This document shows, piece by piece, positions 1-8,581 of a stretch of 25,954 nt of DNA (position 1 is its first letter; every line of letters starts with the position of its first letter). The translations under genes were made by a program, and so were the position numbers. The stretch is from Chara braunii (Eukaryota; Streptophyta; Charophyceae; Charales; Characeae). The notes below the pieces were generated by a model. That model was not told the DNA's origin. It was given only the letters and a program-made list of their open reading frames with translations, and did no database searches. Location of the stretch: the NCBI GenBank assembly GCA_003427395.1, contig BFEA01000324.1, positions 548,913 through 574,866 on the forward strand, given 5' to 3'.

Positions 1-2
1 GA

Positions 3-585
3 GCTCCCATAGTAGTCTCCTGTGGACCCTCGGTCAACCACAATGAAGGGGAGCAAAGTATCTGGGTTCCAAATTCTCGTTTGCAGATGCGACCATGAAA
101 TCGAACGTTTGGAGGCCATCAAGGCTGACTCTAAAATTCGCTTTATGATAGACAAAGAGGGCCATGCATTTTAAAAATAGCAATTTGTATAGAGTCTTAT
201 TTCAAAAACAAGTATACCAATCTATACTAAAAAACTCTTTCCAAAATGAAGTTAAAATACACAAAATCATTCAACTTATGAAAACTCAACATTGGTCAGC
301 GCTNAGTTTGGAAGAAAGATACATCATTAGCCAAGTCATTGAAATGATTGTGGATGCTATCTATGAATTGCCCTCTTCTACTGGGCCTCATAAAGCATTG
401 CGCAAAGTACGAAATTGGAAAAACACAAAATGGTTAGTGAAGGGCGAAGCTCAGTGTATAAGCGGCGCCTTGTTATCANGAATTCAAGATCAAAAGTTTT
501 TGGACTTAATAGCATTTTTCATCAAACGAGATGCCAAAATGTTCAGTCAAATTATTCTGCCTGAATTAGACATTCAACTGAACAG
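3..585 (+). pseudogene. AT-rich, frameshifted fragment of an unknown coding sequence
   Basis: No family recognised. The longest open stretch starts at ATG 164 and runs about 140 codons before it enters GC-rich sequence near 585. It is lysine-, isoleucine- and glutamine-rich with A/T-ending codons, quite unlike the GC-rich retroelement beside it. Upstream, frame 3 is open from 3 to 95 (stop 96-98) and frame 1 is open to the TAA at 172-174. Both read like protein, so the piece may be one gene broken by two frame changes. Isolated Ns at 304 and 479 show low assembly quality here. No signal peptide, membrane segment or known motif is visible. It could be captured foreign DNA, a decayed host gene or a join artefact. 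That it is coding at all is inferred from composition and open frame only. Confidence 0.35.
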
Positions 586-1803
586 CGCGTCTCGACGCGC
601 GAACTTTGGGCATAGGAGAAGAAGATGATGAAGAGAAGGAGAAGGAGAGAAGAGGGGAGAGGTAGACAAGGGTGATAAGAGGAAGTGATCGATGTCGGGA
701 TTGAGAGGTAGTGGAATAGGTGGAAGAAAAGCAGTCATTGCCGCGGGAGTCGTCGGCGCATCTTCCTCATGGAAGTGGTGCTGGACGAACGAGGGGTAGA
801 GGAAGGCCCCCGGCACATGAGACAGGACACGTGGCGCCAGATCCGCCACCGCTCGCACCACCCGCTTGCGCACCGATCGGGGCCCTGGACCCGTCATCAC
901 CACATGAGTCTCGATGTAAGGCCGCCGCTCCCGCTTCTACGCCGCGAAGACAAGGAAGTGGTATATCACATTGGGACGCTGCCTGGTCTCGTAGATGAGC
1001 GTCCCAGCCAGTCGCGCCGCAATACACCCTTGAAAAGGGGGTGTCAGATATGGCTCCCACGCCGGATCAGGGCGCGGCGCCCCCGCAATGGCCTCGAGCC
1101 TGATGGTGGTGGGCTCCACCATGAAATCCACCTCTGTCGGAAGGACCTTCCGGCTCGGAGGAACTGCTAATGTCAATGATCGGGGCACCCCGGGGTGGCT
1201 GGCGGAAGCGGAGAGGTCTCGCGAGGACGGGGGGTCTGGATATGGGATCCGATAATCCCATTCGGCTTCCTCCCCCGGCTGCTGCTGCTGCTGATGGCCC
1301 GGCTCCATCAAGATTGAGATCGGGCACGCGAGGGAAGGGCGGCGATGGCACGACAGTCTCCTTAATGAGCGTCGCCGCACTCCCAGCACGGGGTCAAGAT
1401 TTCGCGTATGCGCGGGCTGAATCACCTCCTCGCCGCCACCGATTTTGCTGCCTTGCGCTCCTGGCGACGGGTGGCGTCTCTTCCTCGTCGGCGTCTTCTT
1501 GGCGGCCTTGGGTGGCGCCGGTCGGGGATACGACGAGGGAGGCCACAACGGCTTTTCCTCCGGGAAGTCCTCCAACCTCTCCGCGCGATGCGCAATGTAA
1601 TCCGGGATGACGACCGCGTTGTACGTTCTCCGCAGGGCCCTGGTCGTCCGCAATCGTGGTTGGATCTCCTCTTCCTCGCTCGCGATCACTTGCGCAATGG
1701 AGAGGAGCTCAAGATGTATGAGCTCCAACAATCCTGGATCGATCGTCTGGAGGTGGATGGGTACAGCGCCACCATCCCCTCCTTTTGCGCTGGCTTGCGC
1801 CAT
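574..1803 (-). pseudogene. Post-pol ORF 3c, unknown protein with one internal amber stop
   Basis: No known family. From ATG 1803 the frame is open for 288 codons to a TAG at 937-939. It then continues in the same frame for over 110 codons to a stop at 574, so it reads as one protein with a single nonsense change. The N-terminal part is acidic and leucine-rich. The middle (about residues 80-230) is low-complexity, rich in Pro, Arg and Ser with a short Gln run, and looks disordered. The C-terminal part (about 1024-805) resembles a domain in ORF 3a. The first 40 residues appear to continue ORF 3b in another frame. It lies downstream of integrase on the same strand, where env or accessory ORFs sit in some gypsy elements, but no signal peptide or membrane anchor is visible. 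The last codons run into the junction with AT-rich DNA. Confidence 0.45.
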
Positions 1804-1988
1804 GTGATGACGTAGTAGACGACGAAGTGCTCCCCAATGCAGTGGTCTTCATGATCCACGAGAAATCGAAACATCCCCAACGCCACCGACTTATACAACA
1901 CACGGTGCAACTCCCACGCATCTTCGTCTGCGAAGGGCAGCGGTTCCACGTCAGTTAGCTCCACCAGATACTCTGAGAATTCGCGCAT
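1686..1988 (-). CDS. Post-pol ORF 3b, unknown, probably frameshifted into ORF 3c
   Basis: ATG at 1986-1988 opens about 62 codons of plausible protein with an acidic start and then an aromatic, hydrophobic stretch (EHFVVYYVIT). After about 1790 the reading becomes less protein-like, while the overlapping frame that starts at ATG 1803 becomes more so. I read 3b and 3c as one ancestral ORF broken by a frame change near 1770. The segment 1913-1678 across both frames resembles the repeated domain of ORFs 3a and 3c: an Arg-Leu start, a His-Phe strand, then a Pro-containing turn and a helix. Function unknown. The alternative is that 3b is a separate short overlapping ORF. Confidence 0.35.
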   Translation of the reverse strand: MREFSEYLVELTDVEPLPFADEDAWELHRVLYKSVALGMFRFLVDHEDHCIGEHFVVYYVITWRKPAQKEGMVALYPSTSRRSIQDCWSSYILSSSPLRK

Positions 1989-2114
1989 AGGATAAGGGCC
2001 CTCCGTGAGTTAATAGGGGAGAGTGGTGTAAGAGAAGAAGGGAGGCATTTAGTACGGGGCAGGGGGAAGAGCTTGGATGTTGAGAGGTGCAGCAGGAGGA
2101 GGAAGCGCAGGGAG

Positions 2115-2597
2115 CTATGGCACCAACGCGATTGGTCTGTCCTCTGCCCTGCGCAGCAGCGCTTTGTGGGCTGTGAATCGGTGTCCCCCCCGTCCTTGCA
2201 CTCTGGCCACTGATCTGGCCGCCTGCACCGCGTATTCGCGCACAAAACTCCGCGCCAGCTCCCGACTCGGCTGCGGCACGATCGTCAAGTCTCCGATAAA
2301 GGAAGCGACGCTATGTACGAAGTTGGGTACCACCTGGAGCGCGCGGAACTTGATAAACACTTGAGTTGTTTTCCGCCCAAGCAACTGCGTCACGTCCACG
2401 TACACCCCCGCATACGTCAGCCGATCGCAAAGTAACGAGTACGCCGCCAGATCCGCAACCCCGGGCGCTGGCATGTTCACCTGCTGAATGTCGTACCGCA
2501 ACTGCCTTTCCTCATTGAGCTGATGCCGCAACAAGCGATCTGCAAGCGGCGTCTGGAAATGCTCGAGGGGCTCATGCTCCGGTTGGCGATGGTTCAT
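2115..2597 (-). CDS. Post-pol ORF 3a, 160-residue unknown protein, start overlaps pol stop
   Basis: ATG at 2595-2597 lies inside the end of the integrase frame, whose stop is at 2572-2574, giving an overlap of 26 nt. Such overlaps are used for reinitiation or frameshift expression in some retroelements. The product is basic and has no signal peptide or membrane span. Residues 57-133 form a domain-like unit: CDRLTYAGVYVDVTQ, a hydrophobic strand around FIKF, then VPQPSRELARSFVR and an alanine-rich helix. The same pattern can be traced in ORFs 3b and 3c. The codons stay open to a stop at 2115. The role is unknown; calling it an accessory protein of the element rests on position only. Confidence 0.45.
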   Translation of the reverse strand: MNHRQPEHEPLEHFQTPLADRLLRHQLNEERQLRYDIQQVNMPAPGVADLAAYSLLCDRLTYAGVYVDVTQLLGRKTTQVFIKFRALQVVPNFVHSVASFIGDLTIVPQPSRELARSFVREYAVQAARSVARVQGRGGHRFTAHKALLRRAEDRPIALVP

Positions 2598-2982
2598 CCT
2601 GCTCCCTGAAACTCTCAGCACCGATGGACGAGGCAGATCGGGAAGAGGAGGAAGACAAAGAAGCGGAGGATGATCTCGCAGGAGCGGGGGTCCATATGTG
2701 ACCTTGCGATGGCTGGAAGGGCTGGAGCGCGGCAGCGTGCAGTGTTAGCGGTCGGGCCTGGGAGCTGTGACAGGGAATCAGCTTCACGGAGTGCTGTCCC
2801 TGTGCGCCAACTTCCGTTACCTCGTAAATGCCTGTGTAGCGTGGGTGGATCTTGGAGGAGCGCGCGGATTTCCGTACCTGAACCAAGTCCCCAACTTTAT
2901 TGCGGGGCAGTGGTCGCGCCGACGCGTGCCGATTCTCGTAGTCAGGGATCTGCCGTTGATGCATCCGATCTATGGCCCGCTA
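2572..2982 (-). pseudogene. Integrase C-terminal domain (GPY/F-like), after tandem stops
   Basis: This continues the integrase frame directly after the paired stops TGA (2983-2985) and TAG (2980-2982). The sequence GDLVQVRKSARSSKIHPRYT followed by GIYEVTEV fits the SH3-like, DNA-binding C-terminal domain of gypsy integrases, which usually shows a pattern like 'GD.V.v....... .p.y.GPy.V'. A serine-rich tail follows and ends at 2572. No chromodomain aromatic cage is evident after it. Both upstream stops can be explained by single C-to-T changes (CGA to TGA, CAG to TAG), so this was part of the same polypeptide. Confidence 0.7.
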
Positions 2983-4345
2983 TCAACGGCGAGCTAACGG
3001 GGGATAGGCCCTAGCCATTAAGTCCATGTAGTGGCGGGCCTTATCTCTGTGTTGGGCCCGTGTTGCTCTAACTTCCATACCTACCAAGGGGGACAACTGC
3101 ACCCGAGGGACACTATTGGTTCTCAATTGAAAGGGGGACACCCCAGTACTACCGTGTGGGGTAGCCCGATAAATGGCCAAGATGTGGTCGACAATGACAG
3201 GCCAGGGACGGGTGTCTCCCGCAGTGATATTCCGTCTAAGGGCGGTCTTAATCAGTCGGTTGGCATTCTCTACCAGGCCATTGGCTTGAGGCCAATGCCC
3301 CGGCGAGTAGATAATCTTAACTTCCGCCCTGACTAGCTGACGTTCTACTTCGCCTTGAAATTCCGACCCATTGTCCATGTGTACCTCTTCTACGTCTAGA
3401 TGCATGCACAAAAATCGGTTTACGTACCAGGCTACCTCCTGCGAATTCCGGCTGGTCATAGGGTACGCCTCGATCCATTTCGAGAAATGATCGACGACCA
3501 CTAAGAGAACATTGAGTTCTCCTTGATCGACGGGACCTCTCAGAACGTTGATATTCGTCGTGTCGATGCTAACCCTCTGAAAGGGGCGCTCTACACGAGT
3601 ACGTACCATCGTCCGAGGCATCTGTACCGGCGCCTTGTCCGCCACGCAGGCCGGGCAATTCTGGACGATGTATTTCACATCTTTTCGAATTCCCGACCAG
3701 TACCATCCATTCTTTTCGATGGCTTTTTCCGTGTACTTGACCGCGAAATGGACCGCATCCTCTTCATGAGCGGCTCGTGTCCAATCGAACCTAGCGAAAG
3801 GGTGCGGAACCGTCAACCAGCTAGACCCTCCGTCATCATCGACTTTTCGTTTTTCTAACGTCGGTCCCTGCCAGCGATAGTCCTGCGCCCGCTCCGTGAC
3901 TCTCCGCTGCTCGGCTTTGGTAAGTTCTGACAACGAGTCGCCTGACAGCCTCCGTAGCAACAGAAGGTCCGTCCAAACTTCTGCCCGGCGGGCACTTGGC
4001 GCGAATCCGTCGGCTGTCCGTGCGTCCAGATACCGTTTCCCGGTAGGGACTTGGTATGTTCTGCAGTTGGAACAGACCCACGTCTTTTCACTTCGGTACC
4101 TAACGCATTGTCCGTGGGATTTGACCGCTTGACACTGACTACACTGCACCCACAAAAGAAAATTGGGCCCTCCTGGATGTGACCCTTCTTGGTCCGGGAC
4201 CATAGGCAAGGTACAGAAGAAACAGGGACTTAGATGTGTTTCAGGGGACGAGTAGGGACTAGACGAGAGAGCGAGGGAGTTGGATGAGGGCAAAGAGGTA
4301 GCGCCTGCGATCTCCGGCGAAACTTCCCTTCCGGACTCAGGCGTC
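2983..4345 (-). pseudogene. Integrase (Ty3/gypsy) with N-terminal PHD-like finger
   Basis: Integrase inserts the cDNA copy into the host genome. Numbering residues from codon 4293-4291, a PHD-like zinc finger occupies 24-77 (C24, C27, C51, C54, H60, C63, C74, C77, with Trp before the second and last Cys pairs). The integrase HHCC domain follows (H176, H182, C213, C216). The RNase H-fold core then shows D244 in VSIDTTNI, D307 in HMDNGSEF and E342 in GLVENANRLIK, so the DDE triad is complete. A gypsy-like segment HGSTGVSPFQL comes later, and the frame ends at tandem stops. There is no ATG at the start: the open frame reaches up past 4345 and overlaps the end of the RNase H frame, so a frame change near 4340 joins them. 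It could be decay or programmed frameshifting; decay fits the other lesions. Confidence 0.85.
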
Positions 4346-4957
4346 GTCCTTGCGCAGCACGTGTAGCTCCCGGTAGTGCGGTTTCGTCGTTGCGGCTTTT
4401 GGCCTCCACGGAATGAGTCGCTCGTTGGCGGGACACTTGTTGGGCGGCAGGAGGCGCGTCAATCCATCGGTGTTGCCATGCTGCCGCGTGGCACGGTGGC
4501 GGATGTCGAAGTCATAGTCCTGCAGACGCACCGCCCACCTTCCCAGCGTCCCCGTGTAATCCGTGTTGTTGCGTAGGGACGGCAGCGGCTGATGATCCGT
4601 TACCAGCACGAATTTCTGGCCGTAAAGATACGGTCGAAAATGCTGAATCCCCCACACCACCGCCAGGCATTCTCCTTTGCACACTTCGTAATTAGCCTGC
4701 GCCTGGCTCAGCGTCTTGGACGCATACTCAATGACGTGTTCCCTTCCGTCCNCCCCGTGCTGAGTCAGCACCGCCGATATTGCCTGCGGCTGCCAATCGG
4801 TGTACAGTGCGAACGGTCTTGTCACGGGAGCAGATGTCAGAGCCTCCTTCAACGCCTGAAACGTCGCTTCGCATTCCGACGCCCAAATCAGCTGCTCCTC
4901 TTTCTTCAGCAGGTTCGTTAGGGGCTTCGCTACACCGGTGAACCCCTTGATGAAGCG
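4337..4957 (-). pseudogene. RNase H domain and RT connection of gypsy pol
   Basis: This degrades the RNA strand of the RNA-DNA hybrid during reverse transcription. Directly after the TGA at 4958-4960, the same frame continues from the RT thumb (RFIKGFTGVAKPL) into a gypsy RNase H. Visible motifs are FALYTDWQPQAISAVLTQ with the catalytic Asp, NYEVCKGECLAVVWGIQHF with the conserved Glu, and FVLVTDHQPL with the next Asp. The segment TRQHGNTDGLTRL matches the usual end of gypsy RNase H. The frame stops at 4337-4339 just after a Lys-Asp-Asp-Ala end. An N at 4752 falls inside the domain. Integrase follows in another frame with overlap. Confidence 0.85.
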
Positions 4958-5990
4958 TCAGTAATAGGATGCCAGCCCTAGAAAAGCCCGAACCTGGGTG
5001 AGTGTGACCAGCGCTGGGGCTTCTTGAACTGCTGCCACCTCCCTCGGATCCGTTTTTAGTCCATCGACTGTGACGATGTACCCCAAGAATGAGATCTCCG
5101 ACAAGGAGAACTCGTTTTTCTCCAAGGCCACTTTGAACCCCGGATCGCTTAGTGCATGCAAAACCCACTCAATGTGTTCCACGTGGTACTCGTGTGTTTT
5201 TGAAAAGACCAAAATATCATCCATGTACACAATCACACAGAAATTGATCAGGGGCTGGGTTAGTCGGGTTTTGTTAACGAACTCAGCGAAGGCCATATTC
5301 ATGGCTCGCTGAAACGTTGTAGGGGCGTTACAAATTCCCATAGGACACCGGACCCATTGCCATGTGCCCTCAAATAGGACAAAAGCGGTTTTGGGTCGGT
5401 CTTCCGGTCGGGCTGCGACATGGTGAAAACCGTGTCGGATATCGAACTTGGAAAAGACTCGAGCAGACCCGATAGCATCTAATAAATCGTCGATTCGCGG
5501 CAAGGGATACACAACTTTCGTAGTGATAGCGTTCAATTTTCGGTAGTCGATACACACCCGGACCGAACCATTTTGTTTTGGCATGAGGACCACGGGAAAA
5601 GACCACGGTCCCAGCTATGGTTCGACCCACCCCAACCGCTCGAATTCCCGTACCCTTTCCAACGCCAGCTGTCTTTCTTTAAGGGAATATCGATACAGTC
5701 GGTAATGTATCGGGGCGTGATCCCCGGTATCAATCGCGTGCTGTATCAAAGGGGTTAGCCCTATGTCGTGGTCCTGAATTATGACGGCCTCAAAATCGGC
5801 CCGTATAACCAGCAGGAGGAGGTGTCTGTATTCATTCGGAACACGGGCTGGTAACTGAACTTCTACGGTTCCCCCAGGAAGGGAGACCGTCGTCATAGCC
5901 GTGGGGACCGCCGCGCTGGCATCGGGTGAGGCCCCAAACAAAGAGTTGTCGGTTTTCGCCGAAAGGACAGTCGCAATAAGTTTTGTCCGC
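4958..5990 (-). pseudogene. Reverse transcriptase of gypsy pol, one internal amber stop
   Basis: RNA-directed DNA polymerase of the element. Motifs in order are VRVCIDYRKLN, FSKFDIRHGFH with the first catalytic Asp, PMGICNAPTTFQRAMN, VIVYMDDILVFS with the YMDD catalytic pair, FLGYIV and FLGLASYY. The core is broken upstream by a TAG at 5615-5617, just before the usual fingers segment, and ends at a TGA at 4958-4960 that replaces the Arg normally found in 'SYYRRFI'. The open frame extends up through 5941 to about 5990, where a run of four A marks a likely one-base frame change from the gag-pro frame. Catalytic residues are intact, so inactivity comes from the stops alone. Confidence 0.9.
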
Positions 5991-6299
5991 CGGACTCATC
6001 GGCTCGCTTTCCATGTCACTGTCACTGTCCAGTTCGGGTTCAGCCGAGGGTTCTACCAAAAAGGTCTGCGTCAGTTCCCTCGGTCCCCACCGATATTTCC
6101 TTGTTCGGCGTTGAAACGACACCCCCTCTTTCAAGAGTATCGCGGCTTTTTCATTCGTGAGTAGGGGCCGTGGAGGTCGAAAAGATAAATCGGACAGCCC
6201 CCTAAGCTGGGTAAATCTTTCAGGTAGGGGGTCCGTCATGAGATATAGGGATGCAGGAGGTTCCAAAAGGTCAGTTATTCGTGACACCCTCAGCAGGGG
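5832..6299 (-). pseudogene. Protease-RT linker of the polyprotein
   Basis: This segment keeps the gag-pro frame after a single TAA at 6300-6302 and contains an acidic stretch (PELDSDSDMESEPMSPAD). No catalytic motif is present. Around 5985, at an A-run, the sense reading appears to move to the RT frame, and the remainder down to 5832 is out-of-frame shadow. The TAA could derive from CAA by one C-to-T change. I treat it as the linker between protease and RT of one ancestral polyprotein. Confidence 0.6.
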
Positions 6300-8345
6300 T
6301 TACCCCTGCACCACGGAGGAGAACGCGTGCGACCAATTGGACTCGCTCCGAACTATTTCCAGGGTTTCTCGTCGCCAAGAATGGCGCCACCGATCCTGAA
6401 CCCGGATTGGATACCGGTCGGGAACGTCAGTCTCGTCATTTCCCAATGAGGTTTCATTTTCGCCTGGCGACAGGCGTCCGATCATATTGATTTGGTGGGC
6501 TTTCGTGGTGATTCGAAGCGCCGACTGGGTACGCATACGCACCGCCAATCTCATTGGTATCGTTTGTGGTTTGGGGTGGGCCGATGTGAGCACCACCTTA
6601 CAGCTGTCAAAGTGCATTCGCGCTCCGACCGCCGCCTGCCACGGAATGCCTAGCAAAACATCATACGCCTGTACATCCAGCACGATTGCGTCGCACAAAC
6701 AATGCACCCGCCCCACCCGTATATGCACGTTCGTTATCCGCCCTTTACAGTGTATGTTGTCTTCCATAGCGGATATATACAGCTCATCCGGTCGGAGGGG
6801 CTGAACCTGTCCTTCCCTTTCCAATTGTTTCGTCAATCTCCAAGAAATGGCGACCGCTGACGATCCCGAGTCTAGGATGGCGGTCGAGGGGTTTCCCCAG
6901 ACCTCGCAATCACACTTAACGCTTTTCCAGGTTATAGGATAGGCTCGGAGGAATACCTCGGGTTTTTCCGAAGCAGAATCTACGGTATGGATCATTCCTA
7001 TCCGGTTGGCTTCGTGCACCTTGGAGGTCGAGGGCTGCGACTCCTCGTTTGTGGGTAGGTCCCGTGGGACTGGCTTTTTGCCCTTTCGACTTTCCTCGAA
7101 TCGGCGCCTGTTTTTGAGGCATCGTTCGATCAATTTTTCGTTAGCCGCTTCGGAAATGGTTAGTAGATAGGGAATAGGGACGGGGATCCATAGATCCAGG
7201 GCCTGCAAGGCATCCAATACGTCGATATGGCCATCCTTGTATTCAGGACCAGGTGCCGCAAGATCTACGAACCTTGGTCGCCACGGCCTGAGGTCACTTT
7301 CCTCGGTAATCCTTTGGACGTGAAGTATCACTCCAATGGTCCCGGGTTCGAACATCGTCGCAGCCATGTACTCATCGGGCCCTATCTCGGTGGCCGCAGG
7401 GGTCATTATTTCCGTTGTTCCAGTATCCATTACTGTGGCTACCCTCCCTTGTCCTGCGGCGGTTGGAGCAGCCAGCGTGATCTGGGAAGGTCCGGTGGGC
7501 CCCGGGGGCCCACCCTGAGTTCGAGGTTTCGGACAATCTTTTGCAAGGTGGCCTGGCTTATTACAGTTATAACAGCGTAGGGGCGGGACAGCCCCGGCCA
7601 CGGCCGGTTTTATCATAGGGGCCCCGACGACCATAGCCGCTTGTTGTCGTTGTGAGGCGGCTATGCGTTGCCGCTGCAAACCTTGAACAAACTCCGTCAA
7701 TAGGGCCACTACCGTAACTAGTTGGGCCGCAACATCTTTCATGGATACTTCTTCCTCGCCCCGGCCTCCTTGAGCTTGCCCAGAGCGACAGGAGGTCGAA
7801 GCAGAGGAAGAGGCTTTCCGATCCGAGCCTTTTTTTGTCGGACCCAACCCGAAGCGATCTTCGAACATTCGTGCTGTAGCGGAGTAGCTATTGCGTCGAA
7901 CGCCCGAAGGGTCGTCTTCGTCAGATTCTGAGTCCAGGCCCACATCGTAATTTTCCTTCCCGTACTTAATGGCGTACTGAATTAGCTCCGTTAGGGTATG
8001 TTCTATAGGGTTGAATTTCTTGCGGATCTTTTTCCCCAGGCGAGAATTTGACAATCCTCTGACGAAATCAGTCCGTACCATTTTCTCATCCACCCCGGAG
8101 CGTTTGGCTAGGTACGTAAAACGTTCAGCATATCTAGCCGAGGTCTCCCGAGGCTGCTGCGTATATTCCTTTATTAGATGGCGGCATTGACCTGGTGTGA
8201 TGTGATCAAATCTGTCGAGAAATTTCCTCTGGAAGGCTAACCAATTAGTGAAAGGGTTCTGTCCATAGCACTCAAAAGTGGTTCCGGCTAACCTTCCGGA
8301 AATTCGTTCTCGGAACAACTGGTCCGACCAGCCCTGGGCTTTCAA
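6300..8345 (-). pseudogene. Gag-protease polyprotein with CCHC zinc knuckle and retropepsin
   Basis: Gag packages the RNA and the protease matures the polyprotein. The frame has 681 codons from 8345 and stays open upstream to about 8475, but without an ATG, so the true N-terminus is missing or altered. Residues 1-130 form a gag capsid-like domain (W..F...FLDRF, then YTQQPRETSARYAERF). A Ser-rich and acidic linker follows, and the zinc knuckle is C258-x2-C261-x4-H266-x4-C271. The retropepsin lies at about 485-590, with the active-site triad D492-S-G in AILDSGSSAVAIS and the flap-end motif VLLGIPWQ. Gag and protease are in one frame with no shift. The usual N-terminal 100 or so residues of gag are not recognisable. 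The frame stops at a TAA that may be a nonsense mutation. Confidence 0.88.
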
Positions 8346-8570
8346 GGCAGCTATTCGCGATCGTTTCCACCCCCAATTCCGGGTTCCACCATCGCGGGAG
8401 GCGGATCTCGAGCCCGGCCTCTCGTTCGGTTCTGATTGCTATTCGCGGGCCGCCGTCGACGGGGAACCAGCCTACTCAAAAATGAGAAAAATCTAAAAGA
8501 AAAAGATCAAAAAGAAAAACTCTGAAACCGGGTAATCGCCCTAGGAAAACCTCGGAGCCCAAACAAACCA

Positions 8571-8581
8571 GCTCTGATACC
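8571..8581 (-). other. Primer-binding site for initiator tRNA-Met
   Basis: On the minus strand this reads GGTATCAGAGC, which is complementary to the 3' acceptor end of plant initiator tRNA-Met (less its last A). This is a common primer for plant LTR retrotransposons. It directly abuts the inner CA end of the 5' LTR, as expected, and fixes both the element's strand and the LTR border at 8582. The A-rich leader between it and gag spans 8346-8570. Confidence 0.8.

Noticed and set aside
610-665. Purine-rich tract considered as a polypurine tract
   Set aside because: It is purine-rich on the plus strand, whereas a minus-strand element needs purines on the minus strand, and no LTR follows.
720-1815. 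Several plus-strand open frames overlapping the GC-rich post-pol region
   Set aside because: They mirror the minus-strand ORF 3b/3c frames, are rich in Arg, Pro and Ala from GC bias, and show no motif.
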